A stretch of DNA of 64,000 bases from Alphaproteobacteria bacterium (GCA_009693985.1 SHWE01000001.1:1-64000); one strand, 5' to 3'; counted from the stretch's first letter, positions 42,501 through 53,282 are shown. Numbers and translations are program-made. The notes: generated from the letters alone by a model not told the origin.

Positions 42501-43489
42501 TGCAGAAACGCCAGCTGGGTCTGTTTTCGGTTTCCGCCATCGGCCTTGGCTGCATGAATCTCAGTCACGCCTATGGCACGCCGCCCGATGCGAAGATTGC
42601 GGGCGATGTGCTGCTGAAGGCGCTCGATCTCGGCTACACGCATTTCGATACGGCGGCGCTTTACGGTTTCGGCGCCAATGAGACGCTGCTCGGCAATGTG
42701 CTGAAGATCCGGAGCGGCGAATTCATGCTGGCGAGCAAATGCGGCATGTTCCGCGATGCCGAAGGCAAGCGAGAGATCGACGCCCGCCCGCATGTGCTCA
42801 AGAAAACCTGCGAAGATTCGCTGAAGCGCCTGCAAACCGATGTGATCGACCTTTATTATCTTCACCGCTGGCAGAAGACGATTCCGATCGAGGAGAGCAT
42901 CGGCGCGCTCGCCGATCTGGTGCGCGAGGGCAAAATCAAGGCTATCGGGCTTTCCGAAGTCTCCGCCGATACGCTGATGAAGGCGCATCGCGTACACCCC
43001 ATCGCCGCGTTGCAGACCGAATATTCGCTGTGGACGCGCAATGCGGAAATCGCCGTGCTGGCGGCCTGCAAGAAGATCGGCGCCGCCTTCGTCGCCTTCA
43101 GTCCCATCGCGCGCGGCTTTCTCGGCGGTGAGTTGCGCGATGTGACGGTCCTGCCGCCGAAGGACATTCGCCTTCCGATGCCGCGCTTTCAGGGCGAGAA
43201 TTTCGCCAAGAATTTGAAGCTGCTCGACGGCTTTTCGAAGCTGGCCCGCGAGAATGATTGCACGATGGCGCAATTGTCGCTCGCCTGGCTGCTGGCGCAA
43301 GGTGATCATGTGATCCCCATTCCCGGCACCACGCGGATCGATCATCTTGCCGAGAACGCCGCCGCCCCCGATGTGAGATTGAGCACCGAAACGCTGGCCC
43401 GCCTCGACGCGCTCATTAATCCCAATACGGTCAGCGGCCTGCGTTACCCGGCGGCGGTGCAAGCAGAAATCGACACGGAAGGGGCCTAA
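42500..43489 (+). CDS. Aldo/keto reductase
   Basis: ATG 42500 overlaps the ligC stop and gives 329 residues; an ATG 12 bases earlier is less likely. The TIM-barrel tetrad is visible: Asp in HFDTAAL near residue 50, Tyr in LYGFGANE, Lys in FMLASKCGMF near 80 and His in DLYYLHRW near 125. FSPIARGFLGG near 205 and VIPIPGTTRIDHL near 270 bind NADP(H). Tight coupling to ligC suggests a detoxifying or side-chain-processing role, for example reducing an aldehyde precursor. The substrate is unknown. Confidence 0.88.
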   Translation: MQKRQLGLFSVSAIGLGCMNLSHAYGTPPDAKIAGDVLLKALDLGYTHFDTAALYGFGANETLLGNVLKIRSGEFMLASKCGMFRDAEGKREIDARPHVLKKTCEDSLKRLQTDVIDLYYLHRWQKTIPIEESIGALADLVREGKIKAIGLSEVSADTLMKAHRVHPIAALQTEYSLWTRNAEIAVLAACKKIGAAFVAFSPIARGFLGGELRDVTVLPPKDIRLPMPRFQGENFAKNLKLLDGFSKLARENDCTMAQLSLAWLLAQGDHVIPIPGTTRIDHLAENAAAPDVRLSTETLARLDALINPNTVSGLRYPAAVQAEIDTEGA

Positions 43490-43494
43490 GAACG

Positions 43495-44922
43495 ATGGAC
43501 AGCACCCGTCTCAATCGCTTCGTCGGTCAAATCTGGGACGATGCCGTCGTCCCTTCGCTCGTCGATTATATCCGCATCCCCAACAAATCGCCGTCCTTCG
43601 ATCCCGATTGGGCCGCGCATGGCTATATGGACGATGCGGTAAAGTTGATGGAGGCGTGGGCGCGCGCCCGCATCGCACCCATCAAAGGCGCCACGCTCGA
43701 AGTGGTGCGATTGGAAAAACGCACGCCGGTCATCTTCATCACCATCCCGGGCGAGGGCACCGAACCGGTGCTGCTCTACGGCCATCTCGACAAGCAGCCC
43801 GAATTCACCGGCTGGGCCGAAGGGCTCGGGCCGTGGACGCCGGTGATCAAGGGCGACAAATTATACGGGCGGGGCGGCGCCGATGACGGCTATGCGATGT
43901 ATGGCGCGCTCTCCGCCGTTCTGGCGCTGCACGATCAGGGCGTCAAACACGCGCCCTTGCGCATCATCATCGAAGCCTGCGAAGAATCCGGCAGCTACGA
44001 TCTTCCCTTCTATGTCGATCATTTGGCTCCGCGTATCGGGTCGCCAGGCCTCGTGGTGTGCCTCGATTCCGGCTGCGGCGATTACGACCGGCTGTGGCTG
44101 ACGACCTCCTTACGCGGGCTTGCCACGGCGACGCTGACCGTCCGTGTACTGACCGAAGGCGTCCATTCCGGGGATGCCTCCGGCATCGTCCCGTCATCTT
44201 TCCGCATCGCGCGGATGCTGCTGTCGCGGCTGGAAGATCAAGACACCGGCGAGATCATCCCGCGCGGGTTCTATGTCGACATCCCGAAAAGCCGGCTAAC
44301 CCAGGCGACGGAAGCGGCTGCGATCCTGAACAAGGATGTTTACGCGAAATTCCCCTTCGCCGGCGCGACGAAGCCGATGGCGGACGACCCGACGGAGCTC
44401 ATCCTCAACCGCACCTGGCGGCCGCAGCTTGCCGTCGTCGGCGCGGCCGGGATGCCGGCACCGGCCAATGCCGGCAATGTGCTGTTGCCCTCGACGACGC
44501 TGAAACTCTCCTTGCGGCTGCCGCCGACCCTTAAGGGCAACGATCCCATCGCGCTGATGCGCCAGACCCTCGCCAGCGATCCGCCCTATGGCGCGGAAGT
44601 CCGCGTCGACGCCGATCCTTTCGTGTCGGCGGGTTGGAATGCGCCGGAGCTTGCGCCGTGGCTGGAACAGTCGCTGATGGGGGCGGGCCGCGCCGTATTC
44701 GGCCATGACGTCGCCTATATGGGCGAAGGCGGCAGCATTCCCTTCATGGGCATGCTGGGCGAGAAATTCCCCAAGACCCAGTTCGTCATTACGGGCGTGT
44801 TGGGTCCGGGATCGAACGCGCACGGGCCGAACGAATTCCTCCACATCCCGACGGGCAAGCGCATTTCGCAAGCCATCGCGATGGTGCTCGCGGATCATTG
44901 CGCGAAATCGTCCGCGCATTGA
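43495..44922 (+). CDS. M20-family metallopeptidase/dipeptidase-like hydrolase
   Basis: 475 residues from ATG 43495, five bases after the reductase. The di-zinc site is readable: VLLYGHLDKQPEF near residue 90 (H-x-D), LYGRGGADDGYAMYGAL near 125 (D), IIIEACEESGSYDLP near 160 (E-E) and CLDSGCGDYD near 187 (D). A dimerisation domain (LTVRVLTEGVHSGDASG) follows. The length and motifs resemble carnosinase-like members. It probably hydrolyses an amide or dipeptide conjugate, perhaps releasing the aromatic acid from an amino acid conjugate, though this is guesswork from context. Confidence 0.87.
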   Translation: MDSTRLNRFVGQIWDDAVVPSLVDYIRIPNKSPSFDPDWAAHGYMDDAVKLMEAWARARIAPIKGATLEVVRLEKRTPVIFITIPGEGTEPVLLYGHLDKQPEFTGWAEGLGPWTPVIKGDKLYGRGGADDGYAMYGALSAVLALHDQGVKHAPLRIIIEACEESGSYDLPFYVDHLAPRIGSPGLVVCLDSGCGDYDRLWLTTSLRGLATATLTVRVLTEGVHSGDASGIVPSSFRIARMLLSRLEDQDTGEIIPRGFYVDIPKSRLTQATEAAAILNKDVYAKFPFAGATKPMADDPTELILNRTWRPQLAVVGAAGMPAPANAGNVLLPSTTLKLSLRLPPTLKGNDPIALMRQTLASDPPYGAEVRVDADPFVSAGWNAPELAPWLEQSLMGAGRAVFGHDVAYMGEGGSIPFMGMLGEKFPKTQFVITGVLGPGSNAHGPNEFLHIPTGKRISQAIAMVLADHCAKSSAH

Positions 44923-44938
44923 CGATGCCGGCGCAAAC

Positions 44939-44967
44939 AAAAAGCGGCGCCGTTTCCAGCGCCGCTC
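44939..44967 (-). terminator. Intrinsic terminator for the 44993-45610 gene
   Basis: Stem AGCGGCGC (44943-44950) pairs with GCGCCGCT (44959-44966) around an 8-base loop. On the minus strand it is followed by a T-run from 44943 to 44939. It also lies 20 bases past the M20 peptidase stop, with a weaker T-stretch in that direction. Confidence 0.8.
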
Positions 44968-44992
44968 TTCGTCAAATCACCTTACTTCGGCG

Positions 44993-45610
44993 TTACGGCA
45001 TGGCCGTGATGCGGTTGGCGAGCGCGCCTTCGGCGTTGCGCAGGCCCTGCACGCGGACTTTGCCGCCAGCCTTCACGATGGTGGCATTCGCGTCGGTGAA
45101 CTTGAACACCGGGACGCCGGGATCGAGAATGAGATCGGACTCACCGGCAGGATATGTGGTGCCGGCTCCGCCGATCTGGCTGGGTCCGAACTTCACCTTC
45201 ATGACGTTGCTGCCGTTCACGACCGCGGTGCCGCTTACGACCGCGTTGGTCATGGTCTGATTGCGCGCGTCGTTCATCGGGCGCTGGCCATCGCCGATGC
45301 CCCGCATCTTTTCCGAGAAGATGCGCAGCTCGGTCGAGTGCAGCTTGCCGTCTTCCTTGCGGACGGCGGCGGAGGCCACGAAATCGTTGCTCTTGATGTC
45401 CGACAGCTTCGAGTTCGCCTGTTGGATGTACAGAATATTCGGGGCGATCTTGTAGATTTCGACCATACCGCTGTCGTCGTTCTTCACGGAGATCGACGTC
45501 GCGTCGACCTTTTCCACCACGCCGAAGACGTTGATGGCGTTATTGCCTTGCGTCATCGCCGGAGCGGCGAGCAGCGTAACAAAACTTGCGAGCATCAGGA
45601 TTTTGCGCAT
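44993..45610 (-). CDS. Secreted small beta-barrel protein (DUF5666-like)
   Basis: 205 residues from ATG 45610 with GAGGAAACG upstream. After a signal peptide comes a repetitive OB-like pattern: INVFGVVEKVDATSISVKNDD near residue 27, SDIKSNDFVASAAVRKEDGKLHSTELRIF near 72-98, and MRGIGDGQRPMND near 103. The VRVQGLRNAEGALANRI repeat closes it. The E-x-M-R-G-x-G-x-G-x-R-P motif marks a family of alphaproteobacterial exported proteins, sometimes mislabelled as metal permeases. The function is unknown. Confidence 0.8.
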   Translation of the reverse strand: MRKILMLASFVTLLAAPAMTQGNNAINVFGVVEKVDATSISVKNDDSGMVEIYKIAPNILYIQQANSKLSDIKSNDFVASAAVRKEDGKLHSTELRIFSEKMRGIGDGQRPMNDARNQTMTNAVVSGTAVVNGSNVMKVKFGPSQIGGAGTTYPAGESDLILDPGVPVFKFTDANATIVKAGGKVRVQGLRNAEGALANRITAMP

Positions 45611-45800
45611 GGGGGGTCGTTTCCTCAGGGTTCGAAAGGCGCGTGTTTCACGCCATGGCTCTCTTTACCACAGAAGGCGGAGCGAAGCACAGGGGGCCGG
45701 GTTCCGCGCCCTTGCTGGTGCCTGATATCCATAGCATTCTCGGGCCAATTCACGGCAATTTCATGCGCCTTTGGGCGCTAGACGAGGGCAATGGGCGGTA

Positions 45801-46691
45801 ATGGCAAATCTCGGTTTTATCGGTCTTGGGATCATGGGGCGTCCGCAGGCGGGGCATCTCCAGGCGGCGGGCAATCAGCTCTATCTGAATACGCGCAGCA
45901 AGATTCCGCAGGAGCTGCTCGACAAGGGGGGCATCGCCTGCCGGACCAATAAGGAGGTCGCGGAGAAATCCGACATCGTCTTCATCATGGTTTCCGATAC
46001 GCCCGATGTCGAACAGGTGCTGTTCGGCGAGAACGGCGTCGCTTCCGGCTTGAGCAAGGGCAAGATCGTCGTCGACATGAGCACGATCTCGCCGATCACG
46101 ACCAAGGAATTCGCCAAGCGGATCGAAGAAAATGGCGGCCTCTATCTCGACGCGCCGGTTTCCGGCGGCGAGGTTGGCGCCAAGAACGCGACGCTGACCT
46201 TCATGGTCGGCGGGCGCGAAGAGACGTTCGAGAAGGTGAAGCCCTATTTCCAGCTGATGGGAAAGACCATCACGCTGATCGGCGGCAATGGCGATGGACA
46301 GACGGCGAAGGCGGCGAACCAGATCATCGTCGCGCTCACCATCGAAGCGGTCGGCGAGGCGCTGCTGTTCGCGTCGAAGGCGGGCGCCGATCCGGCCAAG
46401 GTGCGCCAGGCGCTGCTCGGCGGTTTCGCCGCATCGCGCATTCTGGAAGTGCATGGCGAGCGCATGATCAAGCGCACCTTCGCGCCGGGTTTCCGCATCG
46501 CGTTGCACAAGAAGGATCTCAACATCGTGCTGTCGGGCGCCCGCGCTTTGAAGGTCTCGCTTCCGGGAACCGCTCTGTGCCAGGAGCTGTTCAACGCCAA
46601 CAGCGCGATGGACGAAGACGGGCTCGATGATTCCGCGATGGTGAAAGTGCTGGAGCGGATGGCCAATCACGAAATCCGCGCCAAGGATTAG
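45801..46691 (+). CDS. 2-hydroxy-3-oxopropionate (tartronate semialdehyde) reductase-like dehydrogenase
   Basis: 296 residues from ATG 45801; ten extra upstream codons are unlikely. Beta-hydroxyacid dehydrogenase motifs are in order: LGFIGLGIMGRPQAGHL (NAD site), VVDMSTISPITTKEFA near residue 98, LDAPVSGGEVGAKNATLTFMVGG near 120 (substrate site) and GDGQTAKAANQIIVALT near 168 with the catalytic Lys. It reduces tartronate semialdehyde to D-glycerate or a similar beta-hydroxyacid. The glycerate kinase that follows seven bases later strengthens this assignment. Confidence 0.88.
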   Translation: MANLGFIGLGIMGRPQAGHLQAAGNQLYLNTRSKIPQELLDKGGIACRTNKEVAEKSDIVFIMVSDTPDVEQVLFGENGVASGLSKGKIVVDMSTISPITTKEFAKRIEENGGLYLDAPVSGGEVGAKNATLTFMVGGREETFEKVKPYFQLMGKTITLIGGNGDGQTAKAANQIIVALTIEAVGEALLFASKAGADPAKVRQALLGGFAASRILEVHGERMIKRTFAPGFRIALHKKDLNIVLSGARALKVSLPGTALCQELFNANSAMDEDGLDDSAMVKVLERMANHEIRAKD

Positions 46692-46698
46692 GCTTTTC

Positions 46699-47955
46699 GT
46701 GGATACGAATCCACGCAGCCTTCTCACCGGGCTTTTTCGTAGCGCGGTGGACGCGGCGTCGCCGGCAAATTGCGTGCCGGGGAACCTGCCACGGCTTCCG
46801 CGCGGGCGCACGGTTCTCGTCGGCGCCGGCAAGGCCGCGGCGAGCATGGCGCGTGAGGTCGAGGAGCATTGGTCCGGCCCACTCACGGGCCTCGTGGTGA
46901 CGCGCTACGGGCATGGCGTTCCCTGCCGGAACATCGAAGTGATCGAGGCCGGCCACCCTGTACCGGACGCGGAAGGATTGCGCGCGGCGGAGCGCATGCT
47001 CGCATCGGTGCGCGGGCTCAATGCGGACGATCTCGTGCTCGCGCTGATCTCGGGCGGCGGCTCGTCTCTGTTCGCAGCTCCGGCGGAAGGATTGGCGCTT
47101 TCGGATAAGCAAAGCGTTACGCGCGCGCTGCTGAAATGCGGCGCGCCGATTTCCGAGATCAATTGCGTGCGCAAGCATCTTTCGGCCGTGAAGGGCGGGC
47201 GGTTGGCGCTCGCGGCGGCACCTGCGCAAATCGTGAGCCTCATCATCTCCGACGTGCCGGGCGATGATCCGGCGGTGATCGCTTCGGGTCCGACGGCACC
47301 CGATTCGACGACGCGTGGCGATGCGAGCGCGATCTTGCGCAAATACGGGATTGCGGTTCCCGATGCCGTGCAAAGCTGGCTCGCCAATCCGCTTTCCGAA
47401 ACGCCCAAGCCCGGACACGCGTCCCTAGCGCGCGTCCACAATCGGATCATCTCAAGCGCCAAAGAAGCGCTCGAAGCGGCGGCACGCGCGGCCCAAGCCG
47501 CAGGCTACAAAACCATTATCCTCGGCGACGCGCTCGAAGGCGAAGCGCGCGAGGTGGCGCGCGAACATGCACGCCTCGCGCTCGCGGGATGCGGGCCTTG
47601 CGTGTTTCTATCGGGGGGCGAAACCACGGTGACCGTGCAGGGCGCGGGACGCGGCGGGCGCAACGCCGAATTCGCGCTGGCGCTGGCGCTGGCGCTCAAT
47701 GGCGCGCGTGGCATCCATGCCATTGCCTGCGACACGGACGGCATCGACGGCACCGAAGACAATGCGGGCGCTATGATCGGCCCCGATACGCTCGCGCGCG
47801 CCCGCGGCCTGGGGCTGAATCCGGCGGGCCATCTCGCCGACAACGATGCCTATGGGCTGTTCGCCGCGCTCGGCGACCTGGTGGTGACGGGACCGACCCT
47901 CACAAACGTCAACGACTTCCGAGCCGTTTTGATTGGCCCGGAAGTCGCTGGGTAA
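46699..47955 (+). CDS. Glycerate 2-kinase (MOFRL family)
   Basis: 418 residues from GTG 46699. The DUF4147/MOFRL kinase features are TVLVGAGKAAASMAREVE near residue 38, VIEAGHPVPDAEGLRAAERML near 80-100, LALISGGGSSLFAAPA near 116, IISDVPGDDPAVIASGPT near 178 and the C-terminal MOFRL block VFLSGGETTVTVQGAGRGGRNAEFAL. AIACDTDGIDGTEDNAGAM follows near 345. It phosphorylates D-glycerate to 2-phosphoglycerate, feeding carbon into glycolysis. The ribosome binding site before the GTG is weak, suggesting coupling to the reductase gene. Confidence 0.9.
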   Translation: MDTNPRSLLTGLFRSAVDAASPANCVPGNLPRLPRGRTVLVGAGKAAASMAREVEEHWSGPLTGLVVTRYGHGVPCRNIEVIEAGHPVPDAEGLRAAERMLASVRGLNADDLVLALISGGGSSLFAAPAEGLALSDKQSVTRALLKCGAPISEINCVRKHLSAVKGGRLALAAAPAQIVSLIISDVPGDDPAVIASGPTAPDSTTRGDASAILRKYGIAVPDAVQSWLANPLSETPKPGHASLARVHNRIISSAKEALEAAARAAQAAGYKTIILGDALEGEAREVAREHARLALAGCGPCVFLSGGETTVTVQGAGRGGRNAEFALALALALNGARGIHAIACDTDGIDGTEDNAGAMIGPDTLARARGLGLNPAGHLADNDAYGLFAALGDLVVTGPTLTNVNDFRAVLIGPEVAG

Positions 47956-47973
47956 GTCTTTACGTCGATAGAT

Positions 47974-48543
47974 CTAGGACCGTACCGGCTGGCCGTTGAC
48001 CGTGAAGCGCTTGAGCTGGTCGGCGGCGAGCGTGAAGTCGGGCTGCAATTCGAGCGCCTTCTTGTAATCGAGATAGGCGCCTCTCGCGTCCCGGAGGAAT
48101 TCCTTTGCGAGGCCGCGATTGTAATAGGCCAGATGCACCTTATCGAGGCCGAGGCTGATCGCCTTGTCGAATTGGCTCATGGCGTCCTGCGGTTGGTCGA
48201 GATTGAGTAGCGCCGCGCCGCGATTGACATAGGCTTCGCCGAAATTGGAAAAGCGCGTGATGCTCTGATCCGTATCGGCAACCGCGCCGCGATAGTCGCG
48301 GGCGCGCAGGCGCACGACGCTGCGGTTGACGAAGGTCGCCGCCTTGTCGCGCACCGACAGATAGGGATCGTTCAACGCCTTCGTGCAGAGATCGAAAGCC
48401 GCGGAAGGATCGCCGAACTCGGCCGTCGCGTAGCACTGGGCCGCGACGCCGCCGCCGATGACGATGACGACCGCATGGGCCTGGCTGGCCGCCAGAAGCA
48501 ACCCGCCGGCGCAAAGCGCCGAAGCAAGCGTAAGAGTGCGCAT
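47974..48543 (-). CDS. Exported TPR protein
   Basis: 189 residues from ATG 48543 with GGGAGG upstream. A signal peptide ends near SQAHA. The body is made of tetratricopeptide repeats (AATFVNRSVVRLRARDYRGAVADTDQSI, EAYVNRGAALLNLDQPQDAMSQFDKAI, LAYYNRGLAKEFLRDARGAYLDYKKAL). These give a protein-protein interaction surface in the periplasm. The gene is monocistronic, and no partner can be named. Confidence 0.85.
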   Translation of the reverse strand: MRTLTLASALCAGGLLLAASQAHAVVIVIGGGVAAQCYATAEFGDPSAAFDLCTKALNDPYLSVRDKAATFVNRSVVRLRARDYRGAVADTDQSITRFSNFGEAYVNRGAALLNLDQPQDAMSQFDKAISLGLDKVHLAYYNRGLAKEFLRDARGAYLDYKKALELQPDFTLAADQLKRFTVNGQPVRS

Positions 48544-48727
48544 GTAAACCTCCCTGGGTGCCGGCCAAAGTTACGGCCAGCGGCGCATTCAATCTATAAT
48601 AGCACCAATCCATTGACGCGCGCATCCCCCTTAAAACGGCGGTTTGACGCGGCGATTAACGCTGCTCCGGCCGGAGTATCATGGCGCGATTCTTTCTCGA
48701 TTCTGGGCTGGGAGGCCCCGATTTCCC

Positions 48728-49072
48728 ATGAGCTACCCGGCTCTTGCGCCGATTCTCTTCCTCTGCATTTCCAACGTCTTTATGACTTTTGCCTGGTATG
48801 GGCAGCTGCGATTCCCCAACACCCCCTTGTGGATTGTGGTGCTGGTGAGCTGGGGCATCGCCTTCGTCGAATATTGATTCGCGGTGCCCGCCAACCGGAT
48901 CGGGCACACCGTCTATTCGGCGGCGCAGTTGAAGACGATGCAGGAGATCATCACGCTCATCGTCTTCGGCGTGTTCTCGGTCAGCTATCTTGGCGAGGCG
49001 CTGCGCTGGAATCATTTCGCGGCGTTCAGCTGCCTGATGCTGGCCGGCTATTTCGCGTTTTCCAAGTGGTAA
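48728..49072 (+). pseudogene. DMT/DUF486 membrane protein gene with internal TGA
   Basis: From ATG 48728 the frame reads a typical DUF486 start (APILFLCISNVFMTFAWYGQLRF, then WGIAFVEY). A TGA follows at 48875-48877, and the same frame continues FAVPANRIGHTVYSAAQLKTMQEIITLIVFGVFSVSYL to TAA 49070-49072. The sum is 114 residues, the normal full length with four helices. The stop replaces a residue before the conserved VPANRIGH; homologues have Cys or Leu around there. A 7-bp hairpin (48884-48890 with 48901-48907) follows the TGA, but its loop lacks the guanine expected of a bacterial SECIS. Decay or base error is the default explanation. Confidence 0.82.
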
Positions 49073-50890
<1,818 letters not shown>

Positions 50891-50929
50891 CGCTTCTCCT
50901 TACGAAACTGAAGCTTTAGACTGGCCGCC

Positions 50930-51067
50930 ATTACCGACGTCACCCAGACCGACATCGTCGCAGGCAGCACGCCGGCGCCCGCGCGCTCGGAGCATCTGTT
51001 CAGCCCGCTGGTCGATTTCCTGATGCTCGGCGGCGGCTCACGCCCGCCGGATGGATGGCGCACATAG
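50930..51067 (+). pseudogene. Fragment resembling a membrane-protein N-terminus
   Basis: In the 279-base gap between aspC and the EF-G gene the frame ITDVTQTDIVAGSTPAP, then SEHLFSPLVDFLMLGGGS, is followed after a few residues by TAG 51065. The LFSPLVDFLMLGGGS segment looks like the start of an integral membrane protein that should continue into a hydrophobic helix, but none follows. There is no ATG. I read it as a leftover of a deleted gene, with low certainty. Confidence 0.3.
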
Positions 51068-51169
51068 CTGCCCCCTTTGAGACCCAGTCCTGGCGCGCGT
51101 TAAAACACTCTTGCGTCACGAGGCAAAGAGGCGTGAGCATAAAGGCGGTGGGAGATAGAGGAGGCAGAT

Positions 51170-53218
51170 ATGCCCAGGAAGAGCGGAGGAAGTGGGCCAC
51201 GTTGCGTGGCCCTGGTGGGTCCATTCGGAGCGGGGAAGACCACGCTCCTGGAAAGCATTCTCTGGATCACCGGCGCAACCCAGCGAAAAGGTTCGGTTCC
51301 GGCCGGCAATACGGTGGGCGACGGATCGATAGAAGCCCGCGCCCGCCAGATGAGCGTCGAGACCAATAGCGCCACCACGCGCTACATGGACGAATCCTTC
51401 ACCTTCCTCGATTGCCCCGGCTCGATCGAATTTCTGCAAGAGACGCTGAACGTTCTTCCCGGCATCGACGCGGCCATCGTGGTGTGCGAACCCGAACCGA
51501 ATAAGGCGGCGATGCTGCAGCCTTATCTGAAGCGGCTGGCCGATCTCAACATCCCGCACGCGCTATTCGTCAACAAGATCGACAAGGCGACGGGGAGCTT
51601 GCGCGAACTGCTCGCGGTGCTTCAGGAGATCGCGCCCAAGCCGCTGGTCATCCGCCAGATTCCGATCTGGGAAAACGGCATCGTCACCGGCTTCGTCGAT
51701 CTGGCGCTCGAGCGCGCCTATGTCTATCGCGAGCACGCGGCGTCCTTGCTTGTCGACATGAACGACGAGGTCAAGACGCGCGAAGCCGAAGCCCGTTACC
51801 AGATGCTGGAGAAGCTCGCCGATTACGACGAGCATCTGATGGAGGAGCTGCTCTCGGACGTCTCTCCGCCCCGCGATGAGGTGTTCGACGATCTGCAGCG
51901 CGATCTGCAGGAGGGCTTGATCGTGCCGGTGCTGATCGGCTCGGCGACCGGCGACAACGGCATAAGGCGCCTTTTGAAGATGCTGCGCCACGAGACGCCG
52001 GAAGTGGCCGTGACGGCGGCGCGCGCGGGCGTAAAGGCCTCTGGCAACGATGCCATCGCCCATGTGCTCAAGACCTATCACACGATGCATGGCGGCAAGC
52101 TCAGCCTGGTGCGCGTGCTGGCTGGGACGTTGAAGGATGGCGCCACGCTCTATCGCGCCGGCGGCGATGATTCACGCGTCGGCGGCATGTTCGCGCTCAA
52201 GGGCCAGGAGCAGATCAAGCTCACCGAAGCAAAGCCCGGCGATACGGTTGCGCTCGGACGGCTGGAAGAGATTCACACCGGCGAAACGCTGTCCACCGCC
52301 AAGGCCGGCGCGAAGCTCAGCGCAAAGCCCGAGACCCTGACGCCGGTCTATGGTCTTGCCATCGCGGCGGCGGATCGCAAGGACGAGGTGAAGCTCACCT
52401 CCGCGATCGCGAAATCGCGCGAGGAAGATACTTCGCTGCTGTTCGAGCAAAATGCCGAGCTGCATCAGATGGCGCTGCTCGGTCAGGGCGAAATGCATCT
52501 TCGCGTGGCGGTGGACCGGCTTGCCTCCAAATACGGGCTGAAGCTGGAAACCCGCAAAACCCAGGTGCCTTATAAGGAGACGATCAAGAAACCCACCACG
52601 CAACGCGGCCGCCACAAGCGCCAGACCGGCGGCCACGGCCAGTTCGGCGATGTCGTGCTGGAGATCAAGCCGCGGCCGCGTTCGAGCGGCTTCATCTTCG
52701 AGGACCAGATCACCGGCGGCGTGGTGCCGCGCAATTTCATCCCTTCGGTCGAAAAGGGCGTGATCGATTTCTTGAAGGAAGGCCCGCTCGGTTTTCCCAT
52801 CGTTGATATCGCGGTGGCGCTGGTCGACGGCTCCTACCACGACGTCGACTCGTCCGATGCCGCCTTCCAGACGGCGGCCCGCCTCGGCATGAGCGAAGGC
52901 ATGCCCAATTGCGGCCCGGTGTTGCTCGAGCCGATCATGCATGTGAAGATTCACGTGCCCTCGGATTCGACGGCCAGCGTCAATGGCGTGATTTCGAGCC
53001 GCCGGGGGAGGATCCTCGGCTTCGATGCGCGCCCAGGGTGGAAGGGCTGGGACACGGTCGAAGCGCAAATCCCGCAAAGCGAGCTGCACGATCTGATCGT
53101 CGAGCTACGTTCGCTGACGCAAGGGGTGGGCACGTTCGAACAGAAATTCGACCATCTCTCCGAACTGACAGGCAAGCTCGCCGAAACCGTGGTGGCGGCA
53201 AGGAAAGCCGCCGCATAA
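51170..53218 (+). CDS. EF-G-like translational GTPase with altered switch II
   Basis: 682 residues from ATG 51170 after AGGAGG. The order of domains is that of EF-G: P-loop GPFGAGKT at 17-24, DCPG at 81-84, NKID at 135-138, then domain II, domain III (LLGQGEMHLRVAVDRLASKYG), domain IV (GGHGQFGDVVLEIKP) and domain V (EPIMHVKIHVPSD, then VNGVISSRRGRILG). The normal D-T-P-G-H in switch II is D-C-P-G-S, so the catalytic His is Ser85. This belongs to a second EF-G subfamily, distinct from the fusA of the str operon. Its cellular role, perhaps stress-related or ribosome recycling, is unclear. Confidence 0.88.
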   Translation: MPRKSGGSGPRCVALVGPFGAGKTTLLESILWITGATQRKGSVPAGNTVGDGSIEARARQMSVETNSATTRYMDESFTFLDCPGSIEFLQETLNVLPGIDAAIVVCEPEPNKAAMLQPYLKRLADLNIPHALFVNKIDKATGSLRELLAVLQEIAPKPLVIRQIPIWENGIVTGFVDLALERAYVYREHAASLLVDMNDEVKTREAEARYQMLEKLADYDEHLMEELLSDVSPPRDEVFDDLQRDLQEGLIVPVLIGSATGDNGIRRLLKMLRHETPEVAVTAARAGVKASGNDAIAHVLKTYHTMHGGKLSLVRVLAGTLKDGATLYRAGGDDSRVGGMFALKGQEQIKLTEAKPGDTVALGRLEEIHTGETLSTAKAGAKLSAKPETLTPVYGLAIAAADRKDEVKLTSAIAKSREEDTSLLFEQNAELHQMALLGQGEMHLRVAVDRLASKYGLKLETRKTQVPYKETIKKPTTQRGRHKRQTGGHGQFGDVVLEIKPRPRSSGFIFEDQITGGVVPRNFIPSVEKGVIDFLKEGPLGFPIVDIAVALVDGSYHDVDSSDAAFQTAARLGMSEGMPNCGPVLLEPIMHVKIHVPSDSTASVNGVISSRRGRILGFDARPGWKGWDTVEAQIPQSELHDLIVELRSLTQGVGTFEQKFDHLSELTGKLAETVVAARKAAA

Positions 53219-53231
53219 GGAACCTTGAAGT

Positions 53232-53254
53232 TACATTAGAGTTATTCTAATGTA
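53232..53254. promoter_or_regulatory. Palindrome resembling an Irr (ICE) box upstream of dps
   Basis: TACATTAGA and TCTAATGTA are perfect 9-base arms around GTTAT, 28 bases before the dps ATG. The core TTAGAG-TTA-TTCTAA is one mismatch from the TTAGAA-N3-TTCTAA iron-control element of alphaproteobacteria. A simple transcription terminator is less likely because there is no G/C-rich stem. Confidence 0.55.
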
Positions 53255-53282
53255 GTCGGAGCCTTTTCCGAAAGGAGCTTCT

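Noticed and set aside
44058-44534. Second gene inside the M20 peptidase
   Set aside because: Out-of-frame arginine-rich reading with no family features.
48884-48907. Firm SECIS call after the DUF486 TGA
   Set aside because: The stem exists, but the loop lacks the expected guanine, the spacing is short and the bases also encode conserved residues; kept only as a testable idea.
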